Shown here piece by piece: positions 1 through 11,779 of a stretch of DNA of 64,000 bases. The notes below the pieces were generated by a model. The model worked only from the letters and a program-made list of their open reading frames with translations, did no database searches and had not been told where the DNA came from. Every line of letters begins with the position of its first letter. Position 1 is the stretch's first letter. The position numbers were made by a program, and so were the translations under genes. The DNA is from Lineus longissimus (Eukaryota > Nemertea > Pilidiophora > Heteronemertea > Lineidae): NCBI RefSeq assembly GCF_910592395.1, contig NC_088324.1, positions 7,406,953 to 7,470,952 on the forward strand, in the 5' to 3' direction.

Positions 1-416
1 GTGACGCTAAATGCCCTATCAACCGCGCGCACCAACACCACCGTCTTGTCATACACAATATTTCTTCCCGTTTATTGACAGAGCCTCTCGTTTTTTTCCT
101 TGACTCAATAAATACCTGTAATTCGTCGGAACTAAATTAGGATAGCGCTATGGGTTTTTAGCCTGCGTTAATGCATCAAATTGATTTGCTAAGAGATGCA
201 TTCGATGCCGTAGTCGCTGAACGATCGAGCAACATTATCCGATGGTAGTATTGCATTTGACAGACGCTATGAGGATTGATCTTTTAACACTTTAGCCTAT
301 ACAGGAACGACAGGGGGTTTAAAGGCCATGGGGTGTTGGATCAGCAGTTTATATTGAGTCATCGCGAAAATGTACAGGCCATGGTGATTTTCACCTGTGC
401 ACACAATGGTTATATA
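1..416. other. non-coding, nothing recognised
   Basis: No open frame of note, no repeat unit and no RNA-like structure is visible. The sequence is mixed-composition, ordinary-looking intergenic or intronic DNA up to the edge of the foldback element at 417. Confidence 0.5.
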
Positions 417-560
417 GGGCCCGGTTGTTTAAAACAAGTTCTCTCATAGACGCCCAGCGCTGACTTAACTCGGCGTTAAGTCTTAAGGGCTTACCAGAAG
501 GAGACAACGCCAAGATGAGTAAATGAGAGTGTTATTAAATATTTCAACAGTTAAATATGT
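417..560 (+). mobile_element. foldback MITE, copy 1 (GGGCCCGGTTGTT terminus)
   Basis: Starts GGGCCCGGTTGTTTAAAAC and carries an internal block GGCGTTAAGTCTTAAGGGCT followed by GGAGACAACGC. The same order of blocks appears in reverse complement at 31776-31920, which shows this is a dispersed element. In the second copy the ends form an inverted repeat; here the left end and core are clear but the right end has decayed, so the end coordinate is approximate. There is no coding capacity. It is probably a non-autonomous DNA transposon; the superfamily cannot be told from this sequence alone. Confidence 0.6.
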
Positions 561-3500
561 TGAACCCGCATGCGCGTTATGTGGTGGACGGGAAATATCA
601 TTCTGTCTTTTCGGAGACCATTGAAAAAAAAGTGCCTTCTTTGATAGTCATGATCATTTCGCTAAATACAGGTAGATATCGTCAGATTGGCTGTGTAACA
701 TGTCTTTCTAGAAGCCCGGTAAAGTGGCTTACCACGCAACTGTACTACGGCAAAAAATGCAAACTCCCCTCAGACGCAATGAAAGAAATTAGCGTGACAC
801 GAAATCGTCAACTTATTTTTTCTCCAATGCGACATGATGCGAACGGCATCAGCGATATGATGCGAGCCGCATCACGCTCGTTTCACAGAAATCTTATCCT
901 AAACCATTTGATTATTTATGACACGCGACTTTTTTTCCGGCCGTACCGTCATTTGATTTTCCTTAACGGTTGCGGAAATGCGGGAAGAATATACCGGGCG
1001 GATTTATTTGCATGAGGTATGTTGATTTTTGTAATGAATCGTGAAAAAATTATCAAAGGTAATACTTCTATGCAGAAAGCCTCTGACGTAGGGTATTCTG
1101 TAATACGGCTTATATTTGAGACACTTGTAAACAAAGCGACCTGCCCAGGTTCACAAACAAGTTAGTACCTAGAGGGTTTTGAATGTTTGGATCGAGGGCT
1201 CGACACATTGGCAAGAATACCAATAACACTAAGCTTCATATTCCGACCTTTAGAAGTATAGATTTTGTATTTAACCGCGAGGCAACCGGTGAGTGACGGG
1301 AATGGAGCCCTAAGATTGCGTTGCTAGGGGTATACACCGCCCGTATTATCATGGCTGGTTACCCTCAAAAGGACCTTCCTGACTCTTTGCCTTGTGTGTA
1401 GGCTGATTTTCAGCTAGATTTCAACCCATTCTCAACGACTGCATATCAACTAGACTCTGTTGCTCAGTTTTTACCGCCCACGATCGAAGTGGTCAGATAC
1501 AAAAATGGTACCCATGATACTGGTTTAACGAGTACGACACTATAACCACTCGAATACAGCATGGCAGATTTTGTTGCTAAGGTGTATTTACCGCCCGCCA
1601 GGTAACGTGACGCGCCGCCTCCCAAGAATCCTTGCTAATGCCCACGTGATTATTTTTGTCACGCGAGAAAAAGATGTTTGTCCGCAGAAATCACCAAAAA
1701 GAATTACAGCTACGTGGTTTGATTGAGGTCAGAACAATAGTGAGTACGGCCTTCACTCGGCAGTGTCTTCAGTACAATCATGTCAACAAACGATATCTCA
1801 GTTACGCACTGAGCACACAAAGAGCGTTTTCGCTATCCCGTTGTGTGGGACGTCATCATTGGTGTGCATTTGCAATCAACAAACTGATTTCGTGAATCAA
1901 CCTCGAAAGCAATTACGCTAAATGCACAATTTTACGCTTTACGCAATAAATTGGTTAGAAACAATGCAAAGTGGATCGGCAAGCCGAGAGGGCAAGATGA
2001 CAACGCGAAAAGCGGATTTCAAAACATGAAAACCCGGCTGTCACTACTGGATCCTCGCCGTGAATGCAAAACCTTTTTGTATCGTTCTGATAATGGGATT
2101 GGGAACGAGAAGCATTCTCCGTGGAGTGGTTCTCGGACGGGATAGCGTAAACTCACAAATTTCTGCGGCATCATGTCATAGAAGTTCTTAAAATCCTTTT
2201 TTTAAACCAAGCGTTCTGTTTTATGGCATTACTTAGACACAAAAAACGCATTGCTGTTGACGCCAACTAAAACAGGTTTGTTTTCACAGGGCTACCCAGT
2301 ACAGAGTACCCCAAGAATTACATTCATATTATCGATATCTATCTATCTTTAAATATTAGGGAAACGTAACCTTATTAGTGGCGGCCACTTATAGACAAAG
2401 CAGTCGTCACACTAACCAGGCTGTTAACAAAATGTGCCCTGCACTTTTAATATTAAATAGTAAAAATAACTATCTTATAGATATTTTTACTACTCTGGTA
2501 GTTGCTATTGTACCGACTGTGAAATTGTTGTCTTAACTATATCAAAATAGTAATTCTTAACCATCTCAATGAAAGTATTTACTACCTTTTTAGTTAAAAC
2601 AACTAATTAATAGTTAGTTTTTTACTAATTTCAAAGTTGGTGCATGAAAAGCAACTTCCAATTTAAGTTGTTTTTACTAATACATTTTAAAGTGTGGTGT
2701 GGTGTTTTCGGCTGCAGTGGCTGCAATTGACACGAGCACCACTGGAAATGGACAATTCATCCATTGTATGATACCTACTGCCATACACCTCAGCGGTTTC
2801 ACTGGTTAGTATAATGATTCCTGCGTGTGCAGGAGTATCAACTGCATAAGGTTTTCTTTCTCACTAAGATCTTGGTCAGTACGGTTCACACGCCATTTAC
2901 AAACAAGCATAAGAAAGTATCATGGCGTGACATAGGATTCCCGTAATTGATAATTCCTGGCAAAAAATCACGTCCAACAATTACCTCATCGTTTTTTTAT
3001 AGTTTACTTCTCGTAGCCATGACAACATAAATGGTAAAGAAACCAAGTTATTATCACGGCGCAGCAATTCTCTGCCGAGTATCTGGAATGGCCAGATTGT
3101 TGAAACATCGGCTCAACACACAAAAAAAGGTAAATCAATCTGTAACCTAAATAAACTAGGGTCCAATTCTTGCTGGTGCGTTACAAACTTTTTTATACCT
3201 AAGATAAGGTTCCCCAATTATAGCCTAGTTGTTGATTGATAAGTACTGCCAGCTGTTATCTTGCCACTGCAGGGGCTACATGTATACTTGTTGTTGTACT
3301 GGATCTGTAATTGTATCGCTTTACCTTATAGACTTTATATCGGTATATGAACCCTTATCGTCTTTAATATCTGGACATGCTGGTATGGTCTTTACTCAAA
3401 CCTGCACATTTTCAGAAATGGAGGAAAGGTGATACGACCAAAGGAATTAAGAAACGTCGTTCCGATCTAATCTGATTCGTGGCATGGCCACCAGGAGACC

Positions 3501-3594
3501 AAAATTGATAAACATGAGATATTAGCCTGAACTCGGTCGACTCATCACCAAAACATCATCATAGAGTACTCGTTTTTTGATTGGACATATTTTG
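561..3594. other. non-coding stretch, no gene recognised
   Basis: Several short open frames (for example 557-1015) have no recognisable motif and unconvincing composition. Positions 2440-2690 are strongly AT-rich with short A/T inverted motifs around TAGTTAAAAC and TTAGT, but no bounded element can be drawn. Nothing else stands out. Confidence 0.4.
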
Positions 3595-3845
3595 ACAGTG
3601 ACCTACTTTTCAAAGTCACATGCGTCAAACTTTAAAATTGTCTTTAAAGATGGCTTGGATCATTGCGGAACCTGCTGACCATCTTAAGAATGTTGTTGAC
3701 AAAGTTCTGGGTGAACATGACCTACTTTTCAGTTATACGTTGACCTTGTGCAGGTCATATCTCTGTGGTCACTTTAGAATTGTCAAATATAATTTATCTG
3801 AATAGACTGAAACTTTACTTAAACCACACTGACCTACTTTTCGAG
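3595..3845 (+). repeat. ~115-bp degenerate tandem repeat with TGACCTACTTTTC cores
   Basis: The core TGACCTACTTTTC occurs exactly at 3599, 3718 and 3830, spacings of 119 and 112 bp. Between cores are further half-sites such as GTTGACCTTGTGCAGGTCATATCTC. The same phrases (GACCTTGACCT, GGTCATATCTC) recur in the array at 49135-49625, so this is a dispersed repeat family. The 61-codon open frame through it (3620-3805) is part of the repeat and not a gene. Confidence 0.65.
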
Positions 3846-4326
3846 CACTACGGAATTAAAAGCAGTTTACACATATGATTCATGTAGTATTAAAATTCTT
3901 TTCATCACAAATATCTGAGTTTATCTGCATCAACCTAACTATCTTTTTAGGTGATCAAAATATGTCGTTTCTTATTTCCCTTGAAATGACCCCCCATGTG
4001 ACTCATATGGTGCATTGGGTCATTTTCTTTGATATAATGGACAGAGGGTCTGGTCCAGATCTTGGGAAAAAAATTCTGTCACATTGCACTTTGTGTGTGT
4101 TCCAAGTTTCGAGGTAGCGAAAATAAATGCAGCCTAGGGATAGAAACTAGTTACATGACCGCCTTTATGCACCAGAGTCTACGTTCTTCCGGCGTACCAC
4201 ATCTAGTTTTGTGGTGGTCATAAAAAAGGCTGCATATTGAGATTGAGTAATGAAATTTGCCCGATTCATAATTCGGTCAACAAATGTGTGCTTTACCGAT
4301 GCTTTTAGCAATGTTGACAATACCGT

Positions 4327-4730
4327 TTGTCAATGTCTCAAACACGATACTTTGCCAAGTCACCATATACCAATGTGTATAACAGAATAGTCATCATCTA
4401 CCAATGTCTTCAAGACAATACCTCGCTAAGTCACCGTTAGCAAATGTCTTCAGTCCAGTTCTTTGCTAAGACATCATCTACCAGCAATGTCTTCAACACA
4501 ATACTTTTGCTTAGTTACCATTTATCAATATCCTCAAACAATTCTTTGTTAAGTCGCCATCTACCAATGTCTTCAACACAACACCATGCTCAGTCACCAT
4601 CTATATACCAATGTCTACAACATAATATTTTGCTAAGTAAATATTTTTGCCAAGTGACCATTTTCCAAAGCCGTCATCACAATACTTTGCTAAGTCCTCA
4701 TCTTTCAATGTCCCCAGCACAGATCACCTA
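4327..4730 (+). repeat. ~40-bp minisatellite, about ten degenerate units
   Basis: Units read roughly CAATGTCTTCAACACAATAC then TTTGCTAAGTCACCATCTAC. About ten copies are visible with unit lengths of 31 to 57 bp and many substitutions, so the array is old. The 95-codon open frame 4444-4731 is a translation of the repeat (serine/histidine-rich, periodic) and is not annotated as a gene. Confidence 0.85.
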
Positions 4731-5885
4731 AATATTGGCAGTCGAGCCCTCGGCCATCGCGAAATTGCTGCTATAGAATATTCTTCTTGATCTTGCCACC
4801 TAATTTGGTCACCGCGCCAGAATCTTTAATTCTGCCTTGCCCGGGGCAGGCCGAGATGAGCCGCTTCATTAGCTGTTATTGTCTCGCGTACGATCTTCTT
4901 ACTGGTGGAGAGGAGGGACATGACGGCTGACTGGCATGGCTGAGGGTTTTCGCGTGACCGAGAGACGCGCGGAAAAGCTCTTTGGTTCGAATTATCAAAG
5001 TAGAAAATCAAGCTGCTAAATTTCGCCGAGCGTTAGGGTAGGGGTTGCCGGGAAGTGGGGACGAGAAACCCACGTGGTTGTGGGATGGCACGTATCATTT
5101 TAAAAACACCTTCAGCGAGGAAGGGTTCCTCACGACAGCAGGCGCCATCTGCTGCTTGAAGTCAAATCCTTTCCTGGACCCTGAGCATTTGGAAACCTGT
5201 GGAGTGCGAAGATTCAACAGGAAATACGCAGTATTTTTAGCAAGTTGAATATATCATTATTTGTCCGGTCGTGATACGTAGGAGCCCTATCTAAATACAG
5301 CAATGTCATCGTACTTAAGAAATTAGGCGATCAGGGTATGACTTCGAATGGAATCGCATGTTTATTGACAATCAACCAACGTTGTTTGTGTTTGACAAAT
5401 CCGTTCCAGTTGGTGTAAGATTTGACTCAAAGTGCAGAAATATCCAACCGAAGTATCAGATAAAAGAGACATGAACTAATTGTACTTTAGATTTAATACT
5501 TCCGCAGACTACTTTTAATAGCGGGAGGAACTGGAGGCTGATCACTGACGGATATGCGATCTTTCTTAATAGTCTACGGTATTTTTATCACGTCATTCCA
5601 AAACAGAAAAGAAATGCAAAAAGGTATTACGAGCCAAAAATGGTAAAGAGGGCAAAAATAGCGTGGTTACCATGGCAGCGCGCCTAAAGAAGGAAGCGTG
5701 TTCTTTAAGATACAAGTTGGATTTCCGGCAAGTGGGCTCCTGGCGTAGTCACGATTAAAACAACAGGTAAATCGCCATTTACAAGAATACTATTTATCAC
5801 GCTCATGATTTACTGATCGGGTGTACGACAATCTGGAAAAGGCGGGACCACAACTTGATATGATTTAACCTTCTGTCCACGCAAG
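4731..5885. other. non-coding, nothing recognised
   Basis: Moderately GC-richer between 4820 and 5200, with a 67-codon open frame (5045-5248) that lacks an ATG start and matches nothing I recognise. No repeat structure is seen. Confidence 0.4.
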
Positions 5886-6420
5886 CCTCATTTGCATGCT
5901 GACCATAACCCTTGCGCTGTTCTACATGCTCTACACATCCAGCCTCATTTGCATACTGACCACAGGTCTTGCCTCGTTCTACATGCTTTACACATCGAGC
6001 CTCATTTGCATACTGCCCACAAATCTTGCCTTGCTCTACATGCTTTACACATACATGTATATAGCATCATTTGCATACTGACCACATGTCTTGCCTCGTT
6101 CTACATGCTTAACACATCCAGCCTCATTTGCATACTGCCCACAAATCTTGCCTTGCTCTACATGCTTTACACATATATAGCATCATTTGTATGCTGACCA
6201 CAGATCTTGCCTTGCTCTAAAAGCTTTCCACATACATTGCACAATGTCATTTTGCATGCTGACCAAAAATTGTCTCTCATACTACCTGCTATACACATCC
6301 AGCCTCATTTGCATGTTGACCACAGATCTTGCCTTGCTCTACATGCTTTACAACACATACCATCATTTGCATGCTGACATCTAAGCTTGCCTTCCTACAT
6401 GCTTTACACACACAGCATCA
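5886..6420 (+). repeat. 57-bp minisatellite, about nine units
   Basis: The unit contains CATTTGCATACTGACCACA, CTTGCCTTGCTCTACATGCT and TTACACATCCAGCCT. About nine copies run through to ACACAGCATCATTAG. Early units are close to 57 bp (19 codons), which keeps reading frames open across units and produces two overlapping long frames (5892-6197 and 5896-6081) with 19-residue periodicity. Some units carry an extra ACATGTATATAGCAT, and the last ones are shortened. Confidence 0.9.
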
Positions 6421-6939
6421 TTAGGTGCAGCTGGTTAACTTGGAAATTTGCAAATTTGCAAATAGCCTGATACGCAGCGTGAAACGCCGTTGTGGAAATA
6501 TCCCTCAAGAGCACACCCTTGACTTCCTATACAAATGACGACTGGTCGCCGCATAATTGTTCAAATAGCACTGACGTACTACTTGCCCACCGTGAAGATG
6601 AATTCCTCGACAATTACAGATTTCGCTGATTGTTTGTCAAGAGAGTGTACAATGCCGGGAGCATCCCACAAATATCCTATTTGTTCCCGGTGACTTCGTT
6701 ATTGCCATAATTTCTAAACATGATGAGACGCTGCCGCCTCAGATTGAAAAATAATCACATCCCTCGCTGTTCATTTGGCGATCAAAATGCCTGACGGGCG
6801 AGTCGTATTAAACCCGGTGGACACCGGGTTTGTAAACGAGTCTTCATTCATGAGCGATTGCCGTACTTGGCTGTTGAATATTCAGAAGAGGCCTCCTTGA
6901 GGATGAAGCTTACTTTGTTCTCTTAAAGCTACCCTCGAA
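6421..6939. other. non-coding, nothing recognised
   Basis: Short AT/GC-mixed stretch between the minisatellite and the next dispersed repeat. No open frame or repeat is evident beyond a small doublet GCAAATTTGCAAATTTGCAA near 6450. Confidence 0.4.
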
Positions 6940-7110
6940 CTCCGGCCGAGCGCCGATTCCCACCATCCTACGGGGTGCCCCGCCTCGATCTCCTGGAATC
7001 AGTATGTACTTTAGTCTGTATTGTTCGAGTCAAGCAGTATGACAATCAATCTCGCCCCCAAGACGATCATCTAAGGTTGAGATCGGCGCAATTAAACACT
7101 TATTTCACTC
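6940..7110 (+). repeat. dispersed repeat with LESVCT-coding core, copy 1
   Basis: Contains GCGCCGATTCCCACCATCC, TACGGGGTGCC and CTCCTGGAATCAGTATGTAC followed by a C/T-rich cysteine-coding stretch. Related sequence occurs at 12785-12870 (+) and 52853-53060 (-). In this copy and the 53-kb copy the same frame encodes LESVCT-x-VC-x-V, so the family may derive from a coding transposon. Only about 150 bp can be aligned by eye and the true ends are unknown. Confidence 0.55.
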
Positions 7111-7384
7111 AGGAACGAGGTCACTGGCAAGATCTTGCCACAACTGTAAAAGACCGAGACAGGGCGATCTCCCGGTGACCTCTGAACCAGGGATCGGCCA
7201 GCATCGGGCTGGGCTATCTTTGAGCTCGCGGTCATTACACTTCTTGTTCCGAGTCACTAATTGACCAATCAGCGGCGAGCTGACCGGGGAAGTACCAAAG
7301 ATTACGCTAATGCGCAGTTTGCAGTAGCCTGCAGAAGGTGGCCGACGCTTCCCTTACATGCATTTGGAACACGATTGACTGACA

Positions 7385-7680
7385 GCCTTTATTTCACTAC
7401 CCTGCACATGTTCCTTCATTTCGCTGCCCCACATCCCACGCAACCGGTCCGTTCACCCACCCACCTATAAAGAGACTTGGAAAGTGTTTCTTTATTTCAC
7501 CATAGCCACCCATCTAAAAGGGTCCATTCATTACTCTGCACAGCAGGGTATAGCCTCCGATCTAAAGGTGTGCCTTCATTACACTACCCTGCTCGACTCA
7601 TCTAGAAGTGTTCCGAAATTTCGCTCCCCTGCACAGCAGGTCCAGACCACTCATATCATCTAAAACTGTACCTCCACCTC
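7385..7680 (+). repeat. degenerate tandem repeat around CCTGCACAGCAGG
   Basis: Phrases of the type TTCATTTCGCTGCCC, CATCTAAAAGGGTCC and CTGCACAGCAGG recur about four times at roughly 50-90 bp intervals. The units are too diverged for a clean consensus. Two short palindromic CTGCACAGCAG motifs at about 7537 and 7628 anchor the register. Confidence 0.45.
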
Positions 7681-7901
7681 AAACACAAGCGATTACTGAA
7701 CACCGCATGCGCGCCCTTGGCGAGACAAAATGAATTAGAAATGATAAGGATAACACGATAAGCCCACGGCGAGTATTAAGATAGACGGCGTTCTTAAGGA
7801 ACCGTGACATCAACGATTGATGAAGTGTCCATTGATAGGTTTATCACGGCCTGGGTGACGGAGCCGGACGGACTATTGATATTTGCAGATTTGGGCTTAG
7901 A

Positions 7902-7956
7902 TGATAAAACCAGAGTCTTTCAAAAAATACTTATTTGAAAGACTCTGATAAAACCA
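7902..7956 (+). repeat. perfect hairpin flanked by 11-bp direct repeats
   Basis: CAGAGTCTTTCAAA (7911-7924) and its exact reverse complement TTTGAAAGACTCTG (7934-7947) surround a 9-nt loop. TGATAAAACCA is present exactly at 7902-7912 and 7946-7956, overlapping the stem ends. The geometry is that of a tiny foldback insertion with duplicated target, or of template-switch replication. No coding content. Confidence 0.8.
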
Positions 7957-9105
7957 AAGAAACCTCCGTCATGACTGATATTTCTAACACCATCCTGATG
8001 ACAGCGATGAATATTGATCATTGACTGCTCCATGCTTAGTTGCTGTTGCCGAAGGTCAGGTAACGCCATTTCAAGTAAAACCAATCAATTCCGTCCCAGT
8101 TTTTCGTTTGATGCTGTTAGCGTGAATCACAGAGGATTGACAGTCGGGCATCAATGTTATGCCCGCGAATTAAAAAAGGGCCCTCTGAACCAGGGATCGG
8201 CCATACATACTTGTTATTTTAATTGTTAACAATGTTAATTAATTTCAATTTGTGGACATTTTAATTCTCAGGGGGCTGATGCAACATTGTCAAATGTTCG
8301 CTCTCTTAATAATTTCTGGTGCTCATATTTTACACTTTTAGAAATGCTGTATAAGATTTTGAACTTATAAAGAACTTTTGAAGATGTTCTTGGAAGTTTT
8401 TTAGGCCAACTCAAATATGCACCCTGAAGAGGTTTTTCAGCCGGACGAAAAAGCGTAAGAGATTTTTTAGAATCACAAAAATCATCAGCGGTTTTTCATT
8501 TCACTGAAAGAAAATCTATACGGGATGTATAATTACATACTTGTGTTGCCGAACAACCTTGAAAAATCATTTTTATTAGTGTATAGTGCAAGTCTTTATA
8601 TCCATATCGATCCAATGACCACGACAGTTGTCAAGCAGATATATAGAAATGAGCATAATATATCCTTTTTGGATAACTCTTTTGAGCACGTCCTTTCAAA
8701 GACGTGGTTGGCTGCGTCCACCAATATGGAAAAGTACTTATTGAAGGAATTAATTATCTTTCCAATGCTGATGTCTCCCTGGTCGCAGCTGTCTCGAGAA
8801 GGACATCAAATATTGCAATATAAACAGAAACAAGATCGAGAACTCGATACTTTTATGAGATTAGGTCATTAACACTTAACGCAGCGATGTACAGGGTGCG
8901 CCAATAAAGACGCTCTCTCCGTGCAAACGAGAAATTATAATAATGAAATGGTTTTGTCTTTTCATTACCAACAGGGGTAAGAGTGGGTTCGTATGGACGA
9001 CCTGTTATTGAAGGAACACGAAGCGGCTTTGCAGCATATAAAAATGTTTGTTTGATGAACAGTTGCAAATTAATCCATCTTTTTCCCGTGACCTCCAAGC
9101 TAAAA
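7957..9105. other. non-coding; a 22-nt direct repeat and an unrecognised 115-codon frame
   Basis: CCTCTGAACCAGGGATCGGC at about 8180 is also present at about 7180, a lone dispersed pair. An open frame of 115 codons at 8525-8872 has no recognisable motif or homologue that I know of. Positions 8370-8500 repeat GGTTTTTCA-type phrases, also seen near 16740-16860, which suggests a weak repeat family. Confidence 0.35.
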
Positions 9106-9288
9106 GAATTTGGACCTTGCCCAATTCACGGTTTATTGTCTTTAAACAAAGCCCACTTGCACTTAGGCCTAAATATCCATTGTTCTACAGTCTTATCAAA
9201 GGAACAAGAAGAGGCTTATTTTACCGACCCCAAGGAAACAGCTGCAAGGGTTGTCGATAAGCCTAAACCGACAAGCGCAAATCAATGT
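9106..9288 (+). mobile_element. unclassified ~190-bp dispersed repeat (family A), copy 1
   Basis: Ordered blocks: GCTAAAAGAATTTGG, GGTTTATTGTCTTTAAACAA, AGCCC plus a CACTT segment, GGCCTAAAT, CCATTGTTCTACAGTCTTAT, CAAAGG, a GAAACAGCTGCAAGGG segment, then TCGATAAGCCTAAACC and ACAAGCGCAAAT. The same order is found in five more places: 16371-16562 (-), 51015-51202 (-), 55508-55657 (+), 57208-57387 (+) and 58061-58207 (-). No tRNA-like promoter boxes, poly-A tail or coding frame are evident, so the class is open. Confidence 0.8.
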
Positions 9289-10104
9289 ATAATCAGAGGC
9301 TACATCATTATACAATGTTCAGAAACTGTGCATTTCACCACGCAGGGATACATACCTCAATGATCTTCAATACTTGTAGCAGACAATAAACTATTTACCA
9401 GTCACTATCTTGAATGAACATTGGCGCTCCCACGCTCTCTTCGGTCCGTCGCCATGGGAACAGACGCAGAATACCCCCCTTTCGAATTATCGAGTTATAA
9501 ATAACAAGCATTCAGGCCTAGCATTTTATAAATGTGCCGGAGATATCGACTCCCAAAGTCCCTTTAAATATTAATATATTGGAAAAACTAAGTGTATTTA
9601 TTTCATACACCGAGTTCAGCAGACGATTGATACACAAACAAAGTGGTTGTTTAACAAGAATGAGAAATTCATCAAGGCCTACTTAGTACTGCGTGTGTTC
9701 GTCTTTCCACTCAATTGCCATAGCCCTAGAACTCGACCCCTTAAACAATATTCCAAAAATGATATCATGCTATACATATAAAACATGGCAAATATTACGA
9801 TTACTGCAATATTTGCCACGCTTTGTCTTCTCCCAACCACGGCCTATGTGGAAATGGTCCGAGAAAAAAAGTGCAGACCATTTTTTATGCATGTTGGGGC
9901 TTTTCCTTAATGCTTGATAAATACCGGGGCTTAAGCAACACACATAAAGCTTGTTTAAGGTTAACTTTATAGTATTTTTAATGTCTACACAATGGCAGTG
10001 CTGAAATTACTACTCAGGACGCATTCACACAATGCGGAGATTTTCTAAGTCCAGTTCAATTTTCAAATTTTAAACAAGAACTGTACGGCTTTTACACCCG
10101 TTAC
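9289..10104. other. non-coding, nothing recognised
   Basis: AT-rich with scattered short frames. I see no bounded repeat up to the pyrimidine-rich splice-like site at 10105. Confidence 0.4.
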
Positions 10105-10130
10105 TTGCTTCTCTCTCTTCAGGTAAGATG
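10105..10130 (+). promoter_or_regulatory. candidate recursive splice site (ratchet point) 1
   Basis: TTGCTTCTCTCTCTTCAG ends at 10122 and is followed directly by GTAAGAT from 10123. This is a near-ideal 3' splice site (long unbroken pyrimidine tract plus CAG) fused to a near-ideal 5' splice site (GTAAGA), the zero-length-exon arrangement known from recursive splicing of very long introns. A similar site on the same strand lies at 58331/58332. It could instead be chance, or an exon that happens to begin with GTAAG. Confidence 0.35.
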
Positions 10131-10689
10131 CGATATGTGAGTGATGGTTGACACGATGTCCGTTCCGTAGAGCAGGTATACGTATCAACTATCCTGGTCA
10201 CTAAGCGGAGTGTTAAAGTTTATTTACTCTCATTGGTAGACAAAGTACATGATAAGTAGTTTTGGGGTGCTATCTCTCGAGGTGGCACGTTAGGGTTTCC
10301 CGTGGTCAATCCTTTAGAGAATAGAACTGATGTTGTTTCGACTGGCCGTATGTAGAAGTACCAGGGAATCCATAGGCAACACAACTTTCTTTAGAACTTG
10401 AATCTCCTTCAAAATGAGATAGTCAACCATAATATTTGTATATACACTTGTACTTGCAACATGAAACTATGTATAATCTAGTTCGCAGGCATGCAAATCG
10501 CTACTAATGATATATACTTTGACTGGTTTTAAATACTTTGACTGAAATTGTTATGTCTGTTCGTGCACAGTAAAAGCTTTGCAGTAGATTGAAATTGAAA
10601 CACAAGCCAACCCGTGGTTGCTTTGATCTTGACGAGATATTGAAAGGGCATGCTATGTTCATCACCAGCCCGAACTGTTCGCGGACCGA

Positions 10690-10880
10690 ATACTGTAAAA
10701 ACCAACAAACTTAGCGCCTTTTTATATTTGCAATTCGCGAATATTTTAGAGATTTTTCTTTTCACGATTATTTTTTTGAAATTTCTTTCGATTTTCCCAA
10801 TCAAAAACAGCTTTTTCAATTTTCTTATTCTCGCAAATCGAGGTTTTTCAGAATATCGGCGAAAGTAAAACGCCCCGCGA
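10690..10880 (+). mobile_element. TTCGCGAA-rich MITE-like repeat (family B), copy 1
   Basis: Begins near ATACTGTAAAAACC and contains AATTCGCGAATATTTTAG, TTTTGAAATTTCTTTCG and several further CGCGAA or CGCAAA motifs. Positions 11780-11945 share TTTTGAAATTTCTTTCG and an ATTCGCGAAATTAAAG block. Shorter relatives at 20190, 28970 and 59515 share the ACTGTAAAA..TTCGCGA pattern. It is probably a degenerate non-autonomous DNA element; open frames on both strands are lysine/phenylalanine-rich artefacts. Confidence 0.55.
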
Positions 10881-11300
10881 ATGTTCAGCGGTTTACTTGG
10901 AGTCCCTCCCTTCCTACAGTGCGGCACCAAAGCAATCTGCATGATTGAAATGGGAGCTGTCCTCATCAAACACCGTCCCTGGCGACAAGCATTGTCTTCA
11001 TTTCTAATTCATTGACTCAGGCGCGCGATTCAAGTTACACAATCTATAGCAAAGTTGTTTGATCAGAAAATTAATTCTGAGATTTAGTGTGCGTTCACGC
11101 GTTTTCGATTTTTCGCGGGAAAATGATCGCTATATGATTAGCATTGGTTTCAATTGCGGTTTGAATCGGATTATTTTTGTGATTGTTTATCCATGGGCGT
11201 TTGCTGTTATTTTTTCTTCCCGACAACTGGTGCATCGAAACCTCGTGCTCAAACCAGACGAATTGACAGTCCATCACTTTGATATGCACAGTCTGCATGA

Positions 11301-11520
11301 GGATTGTCGGAGTGGCGCAGTGAGAAACATCAGCGTCTGTCACCTCGGAGGGCCGCTTCGATTCCCGGGCGTTACCGGCGCACTCATGCGGCGACTTAGG
11401 CTCTCTTCGACAGCGCAGATTTCCTCCGGGTTCTCCGAAATCCCCCTACTTTCGTTACAACCGTCCAATATTGTTTATTGGGCTAATAGTCCTAGTTGGC
11501 GCTCTGCTCTCAACTCATTA
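11301..11520 (+). mobile_element. tRNA-derived SINE (family S1), copy 1
   Basis: The head GTCGGAGTGGCGCAGTG resembles an RNA polymerase III box A, and CGCTTCGATTCCCGGGCG resembles box B and the T-arm. A body follows with CTCTCTTCGACAGCGCAG, TTCCTCCGGGTTCTCCG and ATATTGTTTATTGGGCTAAT, ending in CTCAACTCATTA. The copy at 21561-21786 matches block for block. The head does not fold as an intact tRNA, so it is a SINE and not a tRNA gene. The 187-codon frame across it (11059-11622) is incidental. Confidence 0.8.
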
Positions 11521-11779
11521 TTGCTTTTAAATGTACTTCATTTACAGGCAATTGTGCCGCAAATAACTTTTATCACGTACCGTGAGATGTCCGCACGTGA
11601 TTGGGATCAGCCTTTACGGTAGAGAAAGAGATTGATCAGGCCACTTTCCCTCATTACATTTTAATAGATTTTTACAAGCATTCTTTCACTGTGAAGCATG
11701 TAATGTACATTCAGTATTATTCCCTACTTTATTTGTTGAAATCGTTCCTGACATCGATACAATAGCGTCTCCCCCCCCC

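Noticed and set aside
4444-4731. 95-codon Ser/His-rich frame as a repetitive protein
   Set aside because: It is the translation of the ~40-bp minisatellite, whose unit length is irregular and shifts frame.
8525-8872. 115-codon open frame as a gene
   Set aside because: No ATG-context support, no recognisable motif, AT-rich codon content like the other chance frames.
11059-11622. 187-codon open frame as a gene
   Set aside because: It runs straight through the tRNA-derived SINE at 11301-11520, so it is composite noise.
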